Counted from the stretch's first letter, positions 17,497-26,337 are shown. The stretch is DNA of 64,000 bases from Dickeya aquatica (GCF_900095885.1 NZ_LT615367.1:1922001-1986000); one strand, 5' to 3'. Program-made: numbers and translations. Notes: generated from the sequence alone by a model not told the origin.

Positions 17497-17892
17497 GTGA
17501 CCTTTAGATCTCAATGTGCCGAAAGATTGAAGTCCGAGCGGAAGCGATTGTCCTTAAATCAGGCTGATGTCGCTGAGTTGTGCGGGGTATCAAGAGAAAC
17601 ATGGGGCAAATACGAGAGAGGCTCCATGGTGCCAGGAGGAGATGTTTTGTTCTCTTTTGCTATGGCAGGAGCAAATATTCAATTTGTCCTAACTGGTGAA
17701 GAGTCTGGCGGCTTTGCTCTCTCTCGAGATGAAATTGAATTGGTCAAAAGCTTTAGAGTGGCCCCTTTAGCAGTAAAAGCCGCTGCACTGGGCGCATTGA
17801 CTGCGGGTAGTTCTGCAACAGCAGGATCAATAAACATAACCGGTAGCGGCCAGCGTGTTGCTGGCAGGGACTATCACGAAAACAAAAAATAA
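17497..17892 (+). CDS. C: phage repressor (XRE family) with C-terminal AGRD motif
   Basis: A 131-residue protein if translated from the GTG at 17497, which has AAGG at good spacing; an in-frame ATG at 17461 lacks a clear ribosome binding site and overlaps the operator. Residues about 7-37 form a helix-turn-helix (RKRLSLNQADVAELCGVSRETWGKYERG). It is divergent from the early operon as expected for the lysogeny repressor. The C-terminus ends ITGSGQRVAGRDYHENKK, a motif nearly repeated at the start of the next protein. Confidence 0.85.
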   Translation: MTFRSQCAERLKSERKRLSLNQADVAELCGVSRETWGKYERGSMVPGGDVLFSFAMAGANIQFVLTGEESGGFALSRDEIELVKSFRVAPLAVKAAALGALTAGSSATAGSINITGSGQRVAGRDYHENKK

Positions 17893-17911
17893 ATAAGGGA
17901 ACGCTCCAGGA

Positions 17912-18523
17912 ATGAGTGTTGAGTCTCATGGAAATGAAAACCGGCTGGCCGGGCGGGATTTTTACGAAAGCAGTATCACGGTCGATAAGATCAATATCGC
18001 TATTCCGGCGGCCAATGAAGAAAAACGCCCACTGGTTCCCGCGCAGCGTAAGCAGTTAAACCAACTGGTAAAAGAAATTGCTGACGGCGGCTATGAAGAG
18101 GGTTTTTCAGTGTGGCAGCGCGTCCATGCTGAAATTGGCGTCAAAAGCATTGACGATATGACGGTCAACCAGTATCAAACGGCGGTCAGTTATCTTCAGG
18201 CATTGCGCGACAGATACCGGGAAAAGGATGCCAGTAATGCGCTGGTTCATCTGCTATTGAAGAATACCCAGCAGGTAGATCAGCGGCAGCAATTAATTCA
18301 TTACTGCCATATTCATTTCGGTACTGGACGATTAACTGAGCTGACCCGATCGCAGCTCCAGCAGGCGCTTTCATGGTTGGATGATCGTCAGTGTTCGACC
18401 GTTCCTGAACAAACTGCGCCTAACGCTCGCCAGAGCTGGCAGGAGGTGCTTAAAGCAGAACCATTGGTTTTCAGTGCTGTGTTTGTTGCTGGAATAATTC
18501 TTGGCGCTATTTTTTTTCGTTAG
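17912..18523 (+). CDS. membrane-anchored protein with N-terminal AGRD motif
   Basis: A 203-residue protein 19 bases downstream of the repressor. It starts SVESHGNENRLAGRDFYES, matching the repressor C-terminus (GxxxR[VL]AGRD[YF]xE). The centre (about residues 40-165) is helical, with a pattern like VWQRVHAEIGVKSIDDMTVNQ. The C-terminus is a single transmembrane helix (PLVFSAVFVAGIILGAIFF). The predicted topology is cytoplasmic with a tail anchor. Function unknown; the shared motif suggests physical coupling to the repressor. Confidence 0.7.
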   Translation: MSVESHGNENRLAGRDFYESSITVDKINIAIPAANEEKRPLVPAQRKQLNQLVKEIADGGYEEGFSVWQRVHAEIGVKSIDDMTVNQYQTAVSYLQALRDRYREKDASNALVHLLLKNTQQVDQRQQLIHYCHIHFGTGRLTELTRSQLQQALSWLDDRQCSTVPEQTAPNARQSWQEVLKAEPLVFSAVFVAGIILGAIFFR

Positions 18524-18602
18524 ACGTATCGATAAGTAACATAAAAAATATCTCAACTCTAAAGATAGATAAATCAAATAGCTATTTATAGAAGGGCTTT
18601 TT

Positions 18603-19781
18603 ATGACATTTGAAGAATGGATTTCAAAAAACGAGAAAGAAATATTCTTTACTTATATTAATGCTAATAATGAGGCATCTAACAATCACGTTGCCGATGC
18701 AGTATATAAAGATAATTATCTTCAAGGGTATTGCATCAACAAGAAAGGTTTTAGAACCTTCAAGCTTGAAAGAATACTGGATGTCTACTCTTCAAATGAA
18801 GAAATGGTTTCTGCCGCTGGTCCTTTAACTATCGCAGGTCTCAAGATTGAAAATCGGCGTGCGAAAGATACTCCCCGTGGTTTGGAGATTTGTTTTACTG
18901 GTTTTGATAAAGACATAAAGGATGAACTAGAATCACTCGCTGAAAAAAAAGGATTATTAGTCAGAAAAGGTATTACAGCAAAATTATATTTCCTATGTTG
19001 TGGCCCTAATGCCGGATGGAAGAAAATAAAACAGGCAAATGAAAAAAACTGTTTCATCCTTTCCAAAGATCAATTTTTTTCATTTGTTGACACAGGCGAG
19101 ATCCCAATAGAATCGACAGAGGTTTATGAATCTGACGAAAAAGATATAAATGAAAAAATAGAAAATTTGCACAATGAAGTAACTTCAACATTTCGAACTA
19201 TCAGAGAACCGCGCAGGAGTACCGCGCTTATTGCTCGTTTTGTTGATGGTTATGCTATTGGTTGGCGCTTTGCAATAAGAGAATCTCACCGTAATGCACT
19301 AGATATAAAATTAACTAAATTTGTTTTTAATAAGCATCAATATGAGGATTGGACGCAAGGTAGCTCTTTTTCTTTCGGTAGAGGTGATGTCTTTTATAGT
19401 GATAAATTGGGTTATAGTGAGTGGAGTGAGTTTTTAAAAATACCTGACGCGGTTGTACTACAAGTCAAATATGAGTGTTTTTCTGGTTATGATCCAGTTG
19501 CAACTATTGATGGTTTTTTCTCAGGGGACTTCATTCCAGATAACCAGCTAACGCCTAAAAAACTAACCAATCTACCAATTATGATAAGAAGTGAAAGTTA
19601 TGACCCTGGGAAAATAACACTGGATATATTTAAGCCTAGTCTTGATAGAAGTAACCTTGACTTGTTTGATACGATAAAAATAACTCAGGACGAACTTATC
19701 TCATTACTTCAGTCAGGCTACTACTGGAAGAAGGATGAAGGACAAAAACCAGTGCGTATAAATTTATTTGGTGATAATTAG
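18603..19781 (+). CDS. BRCT-domain protein with WYL-like N-terminus (prophage cargo)
   Basis: A 392-residue, AT-rich gene. The N-terminus (about residues 38-65: GYCINKKGFRTFKLERI) resembles a WYL-type ligand-sensing fold. Residues about 92-168 look like a BRCT domain (GLEICFTGF, then a helix, TAKLYFLCCGPNAGWKKIKQA, FILSKDQFFSFV). The 200-residue C-terminal domain is unrecognised. It lies in the lysogenically expressed interval between repressor and integrase, followed by a second BRCT gene, and is not needed for phage growth in P2. A defence or exclusion role is inference. Confidence 0.6.
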   Translation: MTFEEWISKNEKEIFFTYINANNEASNNHVADAVYKDNYLQGYCINKKGFRTFKLERILDVYSSNEEMVSAAGPLTIAGLKIENRRAKDTPRGLEICFTGFDKDIKDELESLAEKKGLLVRKGITAKLYFLCCGPNAGWKKIKQANEKNCFILSKDQFFSFVDTGEIPIESTEVYESDEKDINEKIENLHNEVTSTFRTIREPRRSTALIARFVDGYAIGWRFAIRESHRNALDIKLTKFVFNKHQYEDWTQGSSFSFGRGDVFYSDKLGYSEWSEFLKIPDAVVLQVKYECFSGYDPVATIDGFFSGDFIPDNQLTPKKLTNLPIMIRSESYDPGKITLDIFKPSLDRSNLDLFDTIKITQDELISLLQSGYYWKKDEGQKPVRINLFGDN

Positions 19782-19879
19782 AAATATTTGTCAATATTGT
19801 TTTTAGTAAATGATTTCCCGGTTGGAAATGTAGTTATAAGTTGACTTTGAAATTATAATTAATACCAAAGGAAAACCTC

Positions 19880-20764
19880 ATGGCAGATGAAAAACTAGAT
19901 GTTTTTAACTATAAAAGGAATAAAGATAAATTACTTATTAACCTTATCAATATCATTGAGGGCATAAACTGTGATGGTCATATAGATGAGAAAGAAGTTT
20001 TGTTTCTTGATACATGGATAAAAGATGCTGATTTAATCAGCAAAAACTATTGTGTGCGGATGATTTCAAATAGACTTTCCGATATATTGTCTGATGGCGT
20101 TATTGAGCCGTATGAATTGAATTATTTGAAAGCTGATTTGATCAAGGTGCAAAAAGAGCTGTCTGATTTACCTGAGCTTGATTTGTACTCCGATGAAGCG
20201 GACAAGCATTTATTGGAAGGCCTATGTAAAGGAATGATGGCTAATCATGAACTTAATGATTCAGAAATAAGATACTTAAATTGGTGGCTATCATCTAATG
20301 CTGCTCTCAAAGTTAATTACCCTGGAAAAGAGTTATACGCATTGGTTAACCGGATTCTTGCGGATGGGATCATTACATCAGAAGAACGTGATGAATTGAA
20401 AAAAGCGTTAATCGCTTTTACCGGAAGTGATGTTGATTCCGGTGTAGTGGATGGGCTGGCAACTCGCTTACCGGTGGATGATATAGAGAGCTTAGTTCTT
20501 TCCAATGCAACAGTTTGTCTGACAGGTGAATTCCTTTATGGAAAAAGATCAGTGTGTAAAAAACTGATTGAGGATGCAGGCGGGAAGGTGATTGATAATA
20601 TAACATCAAAACTTGATTTTCTTATTATTGGTACATTGAGTTGTAAACATTGGAGATATCAGGCTCACGGTCGGAAAATAGAAAAAGCAATAGACTACCG
20701 GGATAATCGTGGCATTCCACTGAAAATAATCAGTGAAGAACAGTGGCAGAGCTTTACTGGATAA
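19880..20764 (+). CDS. TerB-like protein with C-terminal BRCT domain (prophage cargo)
   Basis: A 294-residue acidic protein. Two helical repeats (about residues 15-100 and 105-195) carry Asp/Glu-rich turns (NCDGHIDEKEVLFLDTWI; LADGIITSEERDEL), like the TerB/DjlA-type metal-binding fold. Residues about 207-294 form a BRCT domain (ATVCLTGEFLYGKRSVCKKL, GGKVIDNITSKLDFLIIG, EEQWQSFTG) as at the end of NAD-dependent DNA ligase. It follows the other BRCT gene on the same strand and ends six bases before the integrase. Confidence 0.7.
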   Translation: MADEKLDVFNYKRNKDKLLINLINIIEGINCDGHIDEKEVLFLDTWIKDADLISKNYCVRMISNRLSDILSDGVIEPYELNYLKADLIKVQKELSDLPELDLYSDEADKHLLEGLCKGMMANHELNDSEIRYLNWWLSSNAALKVNYPGKELYALVNRILADGIITSEERDELKKALIAFTGSDVDSGVVDGLATRLPVDDIESLVLSNATVCLTGEFLYGKRSVCKKLIEDAGGKVIDNITSKLDFLIIGTLSCKHWRYQAHGRKIEKAIDYRDNRGIPLKIISEEQWQSFTG

Positions 20765-20770
20765 TATTAC

Positions 20771-21778
20771 ATGGCTGTAAGCAAACTTCCATCCGGCAAA
20801 TGGCTTTGCCAATGCTTCCCCTATGGGCGCGATGGTCAGCGCGTTCGTAAACAATTTGCCACCAGAGGTGAGGCACTCGCGTATGAGCGCCGCCTGATGG
20901 CGGAGAAAAAAGGGATATCGACCGAAACCAACAGTACAACGCTGCAAGACCTGATCCAGCGCTGGTATGACATGCATGGCCAGACGCTGGAGTCAGGTGA
21001 AGACCGCTACGCTAAACTGATGGCGATCTGTGATCGGTTGGGTAATCCCTTTGCGGTAGACGTTGATAAAAATATGTTCGCTGTTTACCGCGAACGCCGG
21101 TTAAAAGGTGAATGGAACCCAAAAGGGAAGACGGCCATCAAAGAGGCCACAGTGAACCGCGAATACTCCTACCTGCGGGCAGTGTTCTCTGAGCTAAAGC
21201 GCATGGGGGAGTGGGAAAAAGAAAACCCGCTGGATGGCATACGCCAGTTTAAGGAAGGCGATCAGGAACTGGCTTTTTTGTACCCGGATGAAATTAAGCG
21301 CCTGCTTGCTGCCTGTGATGAATCAGAGAATAAAGATCTCGGTATCATCGTTCGCTTGTGCCTGGCTACAGGGGCGCGTTGGGGCGAGGCCCAGACCCTG
21401 AAACAATCGCAAATCCTTCCCGGCAGGATCACATTCGTTAAAACCAAAGGGAAGAAAAACCGAACCATTCCTATTTCTGAAAGAATGCACGCCTTGTTGC
21501 CCAAGCGGCGCGGCCAACTCTTCAAACCAGCGTATGAGGCATTTAAGCACGCCTTAAAGAAAGCGCACATTGAATTACCAGAAGGACAGTTGACCCACGT
21601 TCTCAGGCACAGCTTTGCCAGCCACTTCATGATGCGCGGCGGCAATATTCTGGTGTTGCAGCAGATATTGGGCCATAGCTCTATCACTATGACCATGCGG
21701 TATGCGCATTTCGCGCCGGATCATCTGGATGCGGCGGTAACTCTCAACCCGTTTGATTCTTTAACCACAGATGAATAA
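20771..21778 (+). CDS. int: P2-like tyrosine integrase
   Basis: A 335-residue protein (P2 Int 337). It starts MAVSKLPSGKWLCQ. The catalytic domain shows the first Arg (ATGARWGEA), a Lys region (KTKGKKNRTIP), HVLRHSFASHF (His-x-x-Arg), and the Tyr in TMTMRYAHF. It recombines attP with the 3' end of tRNA-Leu(UAA), whose fragment lies 128 bases downstream. Confidence 0.96.
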   Translation: MAVSKLPSGKWLCQCFPYGRDGQRVRKQFATRGEALAYERRLMAEKKGISTETNSTTLQDLIQRWYDMHGQTLESGEDRYAKLMAICDRLGNPFAVDVDKNMFAVYRERRLKGEWNPKGKTAIKEATVNREYSYLRAVFSELKRMGEWEKENPLDGIRQFKEGDQELAFLYPDEIKRLLAACDESENKDLGIIVRLCLATGARWGEAQTLKQSQILPGRITFVKTKGKKNRTIPISERMHALLPKRRGQLFKPAYEAFKHALKKAHIELPEGQLTHVLRHSFASHFMMRGGNILVLQQILGHSSITMTMRYAHFAPDHLDAAVTLNPFDSLTTDE

Positions 21779-21905
21779 TCATGGGGCGCTGCCACGTTAA
21801 ATCGATGGCAGCAGATTTCCGTATTAGCTCGCATTAACCTGAATTGAATACTGCTAACGTATTGAATTAACGTAACTCTATGATATAAAAAGCAGGCATT
21901 AACTT

Positions 21906-21960
21906 TTTAAAATCCCTCGGCGTACGCGCTGTGCGGGTTCAAGTCCCGCTCTGGGCACCA
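21906..21960 (+). other. attachment site: 3' part of tRNA-Leu(UAA)
   Basis: The sequence runs from the anticodon loop (TTTAAAATCCC) through the variable arm and T-arm (GTGCGGGTTCAAGTCCCGC) to the CCA end, but the D-arm and 5' acceptor strand are absent; upstream DNA is phage. Integration into a tRNA 3' end leaves such a remnant at the distal junction, with the intact gene at the other end, outside the window. It is also the left boundary of prophage 2. Confidence 0.85.
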
Positions 21961-22003
21961 TGCAATAAATGATTGATAAAAATAGAAATAAATAAAAACT
22001 CTT

Positions 22004-22026
22004 CACCGCCTCAAGGCGGTTTTTTT
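22004..22026 (+). terminator. terminator downstream of the tRNA fragment
   Basis: ACCGCC, TCAA loop, GGCGGT then seven T: a textbook intrinsic terminator 45 bases after the CCA end, as expected behind a tRNA gene. Confidence 0.8.
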
Positions 22027-22096
22027 ATGCCTGTAATTTGGCTAGTGACAGCAAAATGGCGGCAGAGTGGCAGCACCCGTTTTTCAGGTACAAAAA

Positions 22097-22117
22097 GGCG
22101 GCCTTCAATCAGCCGCC
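22097..22117. repeat. palindrome between att fragment and ogr
   Basis: GGCGGC, nine-base loop, GCCGCC: a perfect inverted repeat in the interval between the tRNA fragment and ogr. It lacks a T-run, so it may be an att-flanking structure rather than a terminator. Confidence 0.4.
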
Positions 22118-22155
22118 ATTGTTAACCGTGGTTGAATAATCGATACCCAAACCGA

Positions 22156-22182
22156 AGCCCCGCACTCATCCTGCGGGGCTTT
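22156..22182 (-). terminator. terminator after ogr
   Basis: AGCCCCGC, loop, GCGGGGCT with TTTTGTTTT on the plus strand, immediately after the ogr stop. It can act in either direction. Confidence 0.65.
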
Positions 22183-22186
22183 TGTT

Positions 22187-22435
22187 TTACAACGCCAGAT
22201 TCAACTGATCCCGTCCGTAATGCGATGCCGGAAAGGCGTCTTGCGGGATAAAGTCAGGCGGTAGCGGGTCTTCCCGTGTGCGCTTTGATACGCGCCGTTC
22301 TACCGTGTTGAGGGTGGTAAATGTCTCGCTGCATTCCAGGTTCTGACACTGGTGGTACTGCCGGATGGTGATATCGCTCAGGCGGCGACTGGTACGGGTG
22401 CGGGCCGTAGCCCCGCAGAAAGGACATCTGAACAT
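22187..22435 (-). CDS. ogr: Ogr/Delta-type late gene activator
   Basis: An 82-residue protein starting MFRCPFCGATARTRTSRRL at 22435 (P2 Ogr has 72). The zinc ligands CPFC and CQNLECSETF match the Ogr/Delta family, which activates phage late promoters through RNA polymerase alpha. The family pattern RQYHQCQN is clear. It is the last gene of the P2 late block, downstream of D. In this defective prophage it could still act on late promoters of prophage 1. Confidence 0.93.
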   Translation of the reverse strand: MFRCPFCGATARTRTSRRLSDITIRQYHQCQNLECSETFTTLNTVERRVSKRTREDPLPPDFIPQDAFPASHYGRDQLNLAL

Positions 22436-22472
22436 AATGGTCTCCCCTGTGGGAGTTGAACTCGCCGCCATT

Positions 22473-23612
22473 TTATTCACTTTCTGCTATCCAGTCAGGG
22501 ATTTTTGCTTCCAGCTCCAGACGGGTGGTAAAGCCATTGCCATCAATAACGTGCTCCGCGCGGGCGATAATCCAGTCCTGATTGTCGATAGGGGGTTTAA
22601 AGCCGCTTACCGTCAGGTGCATTTCGGGATACAGCTCGGCACGTCCGCGCGCCAGGGTTATCGAAAATTCAGCCGCTCCACGTTGTAACTGCCGCCATTT
22701 AGCCGCCGCCGCCCGTTTGGCCGCCTCTTCATTGGGATAGGTTTTGCGCATCACAAATACATTACCGTCTGTGCCTGTGATGTAATCGCCTTCACGATTG
22801 CTGCTCTTCTCCTTTTTCGGTTTGGGTTTTGTCCGGCGGCGCTTCACGCTGACCTTTTTCTTCTTACCGAATTGCAGATCCATCCAGTAGGCGCGCACGC
22901 CGGTGTTGGCATCCCGATCGGCAATACGGAAACGGTGTTTATCACCGCTGTCTCGTGTGAGGCTGGCCGATGGCAGCGCCTTGCCGGATGCCGTCACACC
23001 ACCACCGGGCAGGATAAACAGCAGCGTGCCGTTTTTGATGGTGGCAATCGCCCCCAGTTGCCCGGCCATCCGGGTCAGGAATGACATATCGCTCTCTTCG
23101 GTCTGGTCGGCGTGGCCGATGTCGATATTCATCAGCATGTCACTGATTTGCGCCTTCATGCCGTAGCGGTGTGCAATCGCCGACACGACACGCTCTACCG
23201 TCACGTCATGCCATGAAACCTCTCGCTTCACGTTGAACTCTTCACGGAAATCCGCACTTCTGGCCGTCACGCCCAGCACGTCGGGCGGGCCTTCGTGGGA
23301 AATTTCATCCACGGTATACAGCCCTTTGTACGTCAGCGCTTCACCCTGCCAGCCAATGGACAGCGCAATCTGTGCGCCACGCGGCGGCAGCTCCAGGCGT
23401 CCGTCGCTGTCGTCTATCGACAGTGTGAGCTGGTCAGCCTCAAAGCCACGGTTGTCGGTCAGCGACAGCGAGATTAGCCGGTCGCCCAACTCCTTCAGCG
23501 CTTTCCCGCCCAGCGTAATGCTGAAGGCCGGAATTTTTACCGCCCCGGTCAGTGCGTCGTTGTAGCGCTTCGCGGCATCGGTAACGGAGTCAGTGAGTGT
23601 TTTGATATCCAT
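22473..23612 (-). CDS. D: P2 gpD-like tail/baseplate protein
   Basis: A 379-residue protein from MDIKTLTDSVTDAAKRY at 23612; the frame is open to 23636 and beyond. P2 gpD has 387 residues. Family segments FSITLGGKAL, DRLISLSLTDNRG, GLYTVDEISHEGPPD and the C-terminal DNQDWIIARAEHVI are present. A Lys/Arg-rich insert (KKKKVSVKRRRTKPKPKKEK) is near residue 265. gpD is a baseplate hub component. Just upstream, FI faces away from it, a junction not found in P2. Confidence 0.92.
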   Translation of the reverse strand: MDIKTLTDSVTDAAKRYNDALTGAVKIPAFSITLGGKALKELGDRLISLSLTDNRGFEADQLTLSIDDSDGRLELPPRGAQIALSIGWQGEALTYKGLYTVDEISHEGPPDVLGVTARSADFREEFNVKREVSWHDVTVERVVSAIAHRYGMKAQISDMLMNIDIGHADQTEESDMSFLTRMAGQLGAIATIKNGTLLFILPGGGVTASGKALPSASLTRDSGDKHRFRIADRDANTGVRAYWMDLQFGKKKKVSVKRRRTKPKPKKEKSSNREGDYITGTDGNVFVMRKTYPNEEAAKRAAAAKWRQLQRGAAEFSITLARGRAELYPEMHLTVSGFKPPIDNQDWIIARAEHVIDGNGFTTRLELEAKIPDWIAESE

Positions 23613-23765
23613 TTTCATCCCCTGTTTTTGCCGCATGATTTCACGCGTGCGCGTAGGGAAAAATGGCTTTTTGTTGTCGCCGGACGGCCAGACCCACCAG
23701 CGCGTGAGTGCGCGGCGGATATCGGGGATTATCGCCCTGAACTCAATAACGTAATGGTGGTGAAC

Positions 23766-24944
23766 ATGTCAGAGACACGTTTCCACGGTGCGCGTGTTCG
23801 TGAAAATACCGACCTGGTGGCCGCAATCAATGACATTGATTCCAGTGTGATTGGCGTGGTGGCCGTGGCGGAAGACGCGGATGCAGGCACCTTTCCCCTG
23901 AATACCCCGGTGCTCATCACACGGGTAAATAGCCTGCTGGGCAAGGCGGGTAAAACCGGCTCGCTCTACAAGACGCTGAAGGCAATTGCTGACCAGGCCA
24001 GCACGAAGGTGATTGTGGTACGGGTGGCGGCAGCAACCGAAGGCGGCGACAAAACCCAGTCTCAGCTGATTATCGGCGGGACGGCAGCTGACGGCAGTTA
24101 TACCGGCATGTATGCCTTGCTGACGGCAGAAGCAAAACTTAATTACCGGCCCCGGATTTTGGCAGTACCGGACTATGACACCGCCGAAGTGACGTCAGCG
24201 CTGTGCGTGATTGCGCAAAACCTGTGCGCGTTTGTCTATGCCGGGTGTCACGGTTGCACCACGATGGCCGAGGCCATCACCTACCGTGCGCAGTTTGCGT
24301 ATCGGGAGCTGATGCTGATCTGGCCGGATTTTATCGCCTATAACCCGCTGACCGGCAGCAATGAAACCTTTCCGGCAGCGGCCTATGCCTGCGGCCTGCG
24401 CGCAGCGATTGATAACGATCAGGGCTGGCATAAGTCGCTGTCGAACGTGGCCGTGAATAATGTATTAGGCATCTCGCGGGATGTGTTCTGGTCGCTTCAG
24501 GCCGAAGACAGCGACGCGAATGAACTCAACAATCAGGAGATCACCACGCTGATTAAGCGCAATGGGTTCCGCTTCTGGGGCAACCGTACCGCAGACACCC
24601 ATGATTACCTGTTTGAGGTGTACACCCGTACCGCACAAATCCTCGCTGACAGTATCGCAGAAGCGCAGTTTGAGGTTGTTGACGAGCCACTGACCCCGGC
24701 CAATGTCAAAGACGTGGTGAACGGCATCAACGGCAAGCTGAGTGCTCTGGTTACGTCGGGCAGGCTTATCGGCGGGGAATGCTGGTTCGATATTCAGGAC
24801 AACCCCACCACCGGCCTGCGACAGGGGCAAGTGCGCGTGCGTTACAAGTACACACCGGTGCCGCCGCTGGAAGACCTGACGTTATACCAGACGTTCACCG
24901 ATGATTATTTTGACTCCGCGTTCTCATCGCTGGGAGGGGTGTAA
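23766..24944 (+). CDS. FI: P2 FI-like tail sheath protein
   Basis: A 392-residue protein (P2 FI 396) starting MSETRFHGARVRENTDL at 23766; the upstream open frame is not phage-like. Motifs include GVVAVAEDAD, PVLITRVNSLLGKAGK and the C-terminal RVRYKYTPVPPLEDLTLYQ. It forms the contractile sheath. It reads rightward, opposite to D and ogr, although all are co-directional in P2, so the block has inverted. It directly abuts FII. Confidence 0.94.
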   Translation: MSETRFHGARVRENTDLVAAINDIDSSVIGVVAVAEDADAGTFPLNTPVLITRVNSLLGKAGKTGSLYKTLKAIADQASTKVIVVRVAAATEGGDKTQSQLIIGGTAADGSYTGMYALLTAEAKLNYRPRILAVPDYDTAEVTSALCVIAQNLCAFVYAGCHGCTTMAEAITYRAQFAYRELMLIWPDFIAYNPLTGSNETFPAAAYACGLRAAIDNDQGWHKSLSNVAVNNVLGISRDVFWSLQAEDSDANELNNQEITTLIKRNGFRFWGNRTADTHDYLFEVYTRTAQILADSIAEAQFEVVDEPLTPANVKDVVNGINGKLSALVTSGRLIGGECWFDIQDNPTTGLRQGQVRVRYKYTPVPPLEDLTLYQTFTDDYFDSAFSSLGGV

Positions 24945-25478
24945 ATGGCTGTACCGCATAAATTGCGCCTGTTCACCTGTTTTGTGAACGGCAACAACCA
25001 GATAGGCAAGGTTACAGCAGTGACCTTGCCAAAATTAACCCGCAAGACAGAGGATTTTCAGGGTGCGGGCATGATGGGCTCGGTGGCGGTCGATCTCGGT
25101 ATGGACTCCGGTGCGCTGGAAGCCCAGATGGTGGTGGGCGGCATGGAGAAAAAACTGTTGCAGGAATACGGCGGCGATATTGATGAAATTCGCCTGCGCT
25201 TTGCCGGGGAATACTACACCGACGGCGACAGCCAGCTGGTTGAAGTCGAGATGCGCGGCCGTATTACCGAGATTGATGGCGGCGAATCCAAGCAAGGTGA
25301 AGACACGTCAGTCACCTATGCGTTGAAAAATACCTACTACAAGCTGTCGATTGACGATCAATCGGTGCTTGAAATTGACCTGCTGAATTTCATCTACAAG
25401 AAAAACGGCAAAAACATCTACCCGGATCGCATCTCGTCGGCAGGCGTACCCGTTCTGGACGGGCGCACGCTGGAATGA
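24945..25478 (+). CDS. FII: P2 FII-like tail tube protein, altered C-terminus
   Basis: A 177-residue protein (P2 FII 172) starting MAVPHKLRLFTCFVNGNNQ, with TLPKLTRKTEDFQG and EIDGGESKQGEDT typical of the tail tube. It follows FI directly as in P2. The last dozen codons (after about YPDRISSAG) are read from terminase P sequence in another frame, because a deletion joins FII to the middle of P near 25440. The product is probably nearly full length with a foreign tail. Confidence 0.85.
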   Translation: MAVPHKLRLFTCFVNGNNQIGKVTAVTLPKLTRKTEDFQGAGMMGSVAVDLGMDSGALEAQMVVGGMEKKLLQEYGGDIDEIRLRFAGEYYTDGDSQLVEVEMRGRITEIDGGESKQGEDTSVTYALKNTYYKLSIDDQSVLEIDLLNFIYKKNGKNIYPDRISSAGVPVLDGRTLE

Positions 25479-26337
25479 GAAGCGCAGCAAGGCGAAAAAA
25501 GTTGAGTTTGATGTGTCCTGGAAAGCGCTCAATAGCGGTTTGCTATGCCCGGATAAAACCTGGCGTCAGATTGTGACGTTACAGGATGTTATCGATCACG
25601 GCTGGGAATACACCGACCTGGAGGAAATTCAGGATGAAAACAGCGGAGATGATTTTCTCAACCTGTATATGTGTGAGTTCGTCCGGGATGGCGAATCCGC
25701 GTTTAATCTTAACGCCCTGATCGGCTGCGGTACCGACGGTTACGACGAGTGGCCGGACTGGAAGCCGTTCGCATCACGCCCGATGGCCGATCGCGGTGTC
25801 TGGATTGGTTATGACGCCAACGGCAGCAGCGGTAACGGCGACAGCGGGGCCATCTCGGTGGTGGTACCCCCCCTGGTGGCAGGCGGCAAGTTCCGCACTA
25901 TCGAAACCCAGCAGATACGCGGCCTGGAGTTCGAAGAGCAGGCGAAGGTTATCGAGGCTCTGACCTTCAAATACAACGTGCAGCACATCGCTATCGATGG
26001 CACCGGTATCGGTGAAGCAGTCTACCAGATTGTGAAGAAATTCTTCCCGGCGGCAGTGTGCTTCCTGATGTCGGTGTCATCCAAACGCGCCTTAGTGCTG
26101 AAAATGCTTCAGGTCATTCGTGCCGGTCGCTGGGAGTACGACCACAGCGAACGCGCACTGATTAATGCGTTTAACGCCGTGCGGCGCGTCAAGACACCGG
26201 GTGGCATCATGACTTACGACACCGACCGCGCACGCGGCTCTAATCATGGCGATCTGGCCTGGGCAACCATGCTGGCCGTCATCAATGAACCACTTGGCCA
26301 GGAGCAGGGCGGTGGTGGCTTTGCGATGGAGTTCTGA
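25443..26337 (+). pseudogene. P: terminase large subunit P, C-terminal remnant
   Basis: From about 25443 the frame reads AYPFWTGARWNEKRSKAKK and continues through LLCPDKTWRQIVTLQDV and GIDGTGIGEAVYQIVKKFF, matching the C-terminal half of the P protein of prophage 1. The HTH and ATPase parts are missing. A GTG at 25513 opens a shorter frame of 274 codons. The 5' part was lost in the deletion that fused this region to FII. The stop overlaps the Q start (ATGA). Confidence 0.88.

Larger units (their letters stand above)
1..21960. mobile_element. P2-like prophage 1 (left end outside window)
   Basis: Gene order and orientation match P2: S-R-lysis-X-L-M-N-O on one strand, P-Q divergent, then gpA, an early operon, a repressor on the opposite strand, and an integrase reading toward an attachment site. 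The right boundary is the tRNA-Leu 3' fragment ending at 21960. Tail genes V through ogr lie beyond the left edge, so completeness cannot be judged. Every structural gene seen is uninterrupted, so the element may be functional. Confidence 0.93.

Noticed and set aside
23628..23765. N-terminal extension of the tail sheath protein
   Set aside because: The extra residues do not resemble FI; the natural start MSETRF at 23766 matches the family length.
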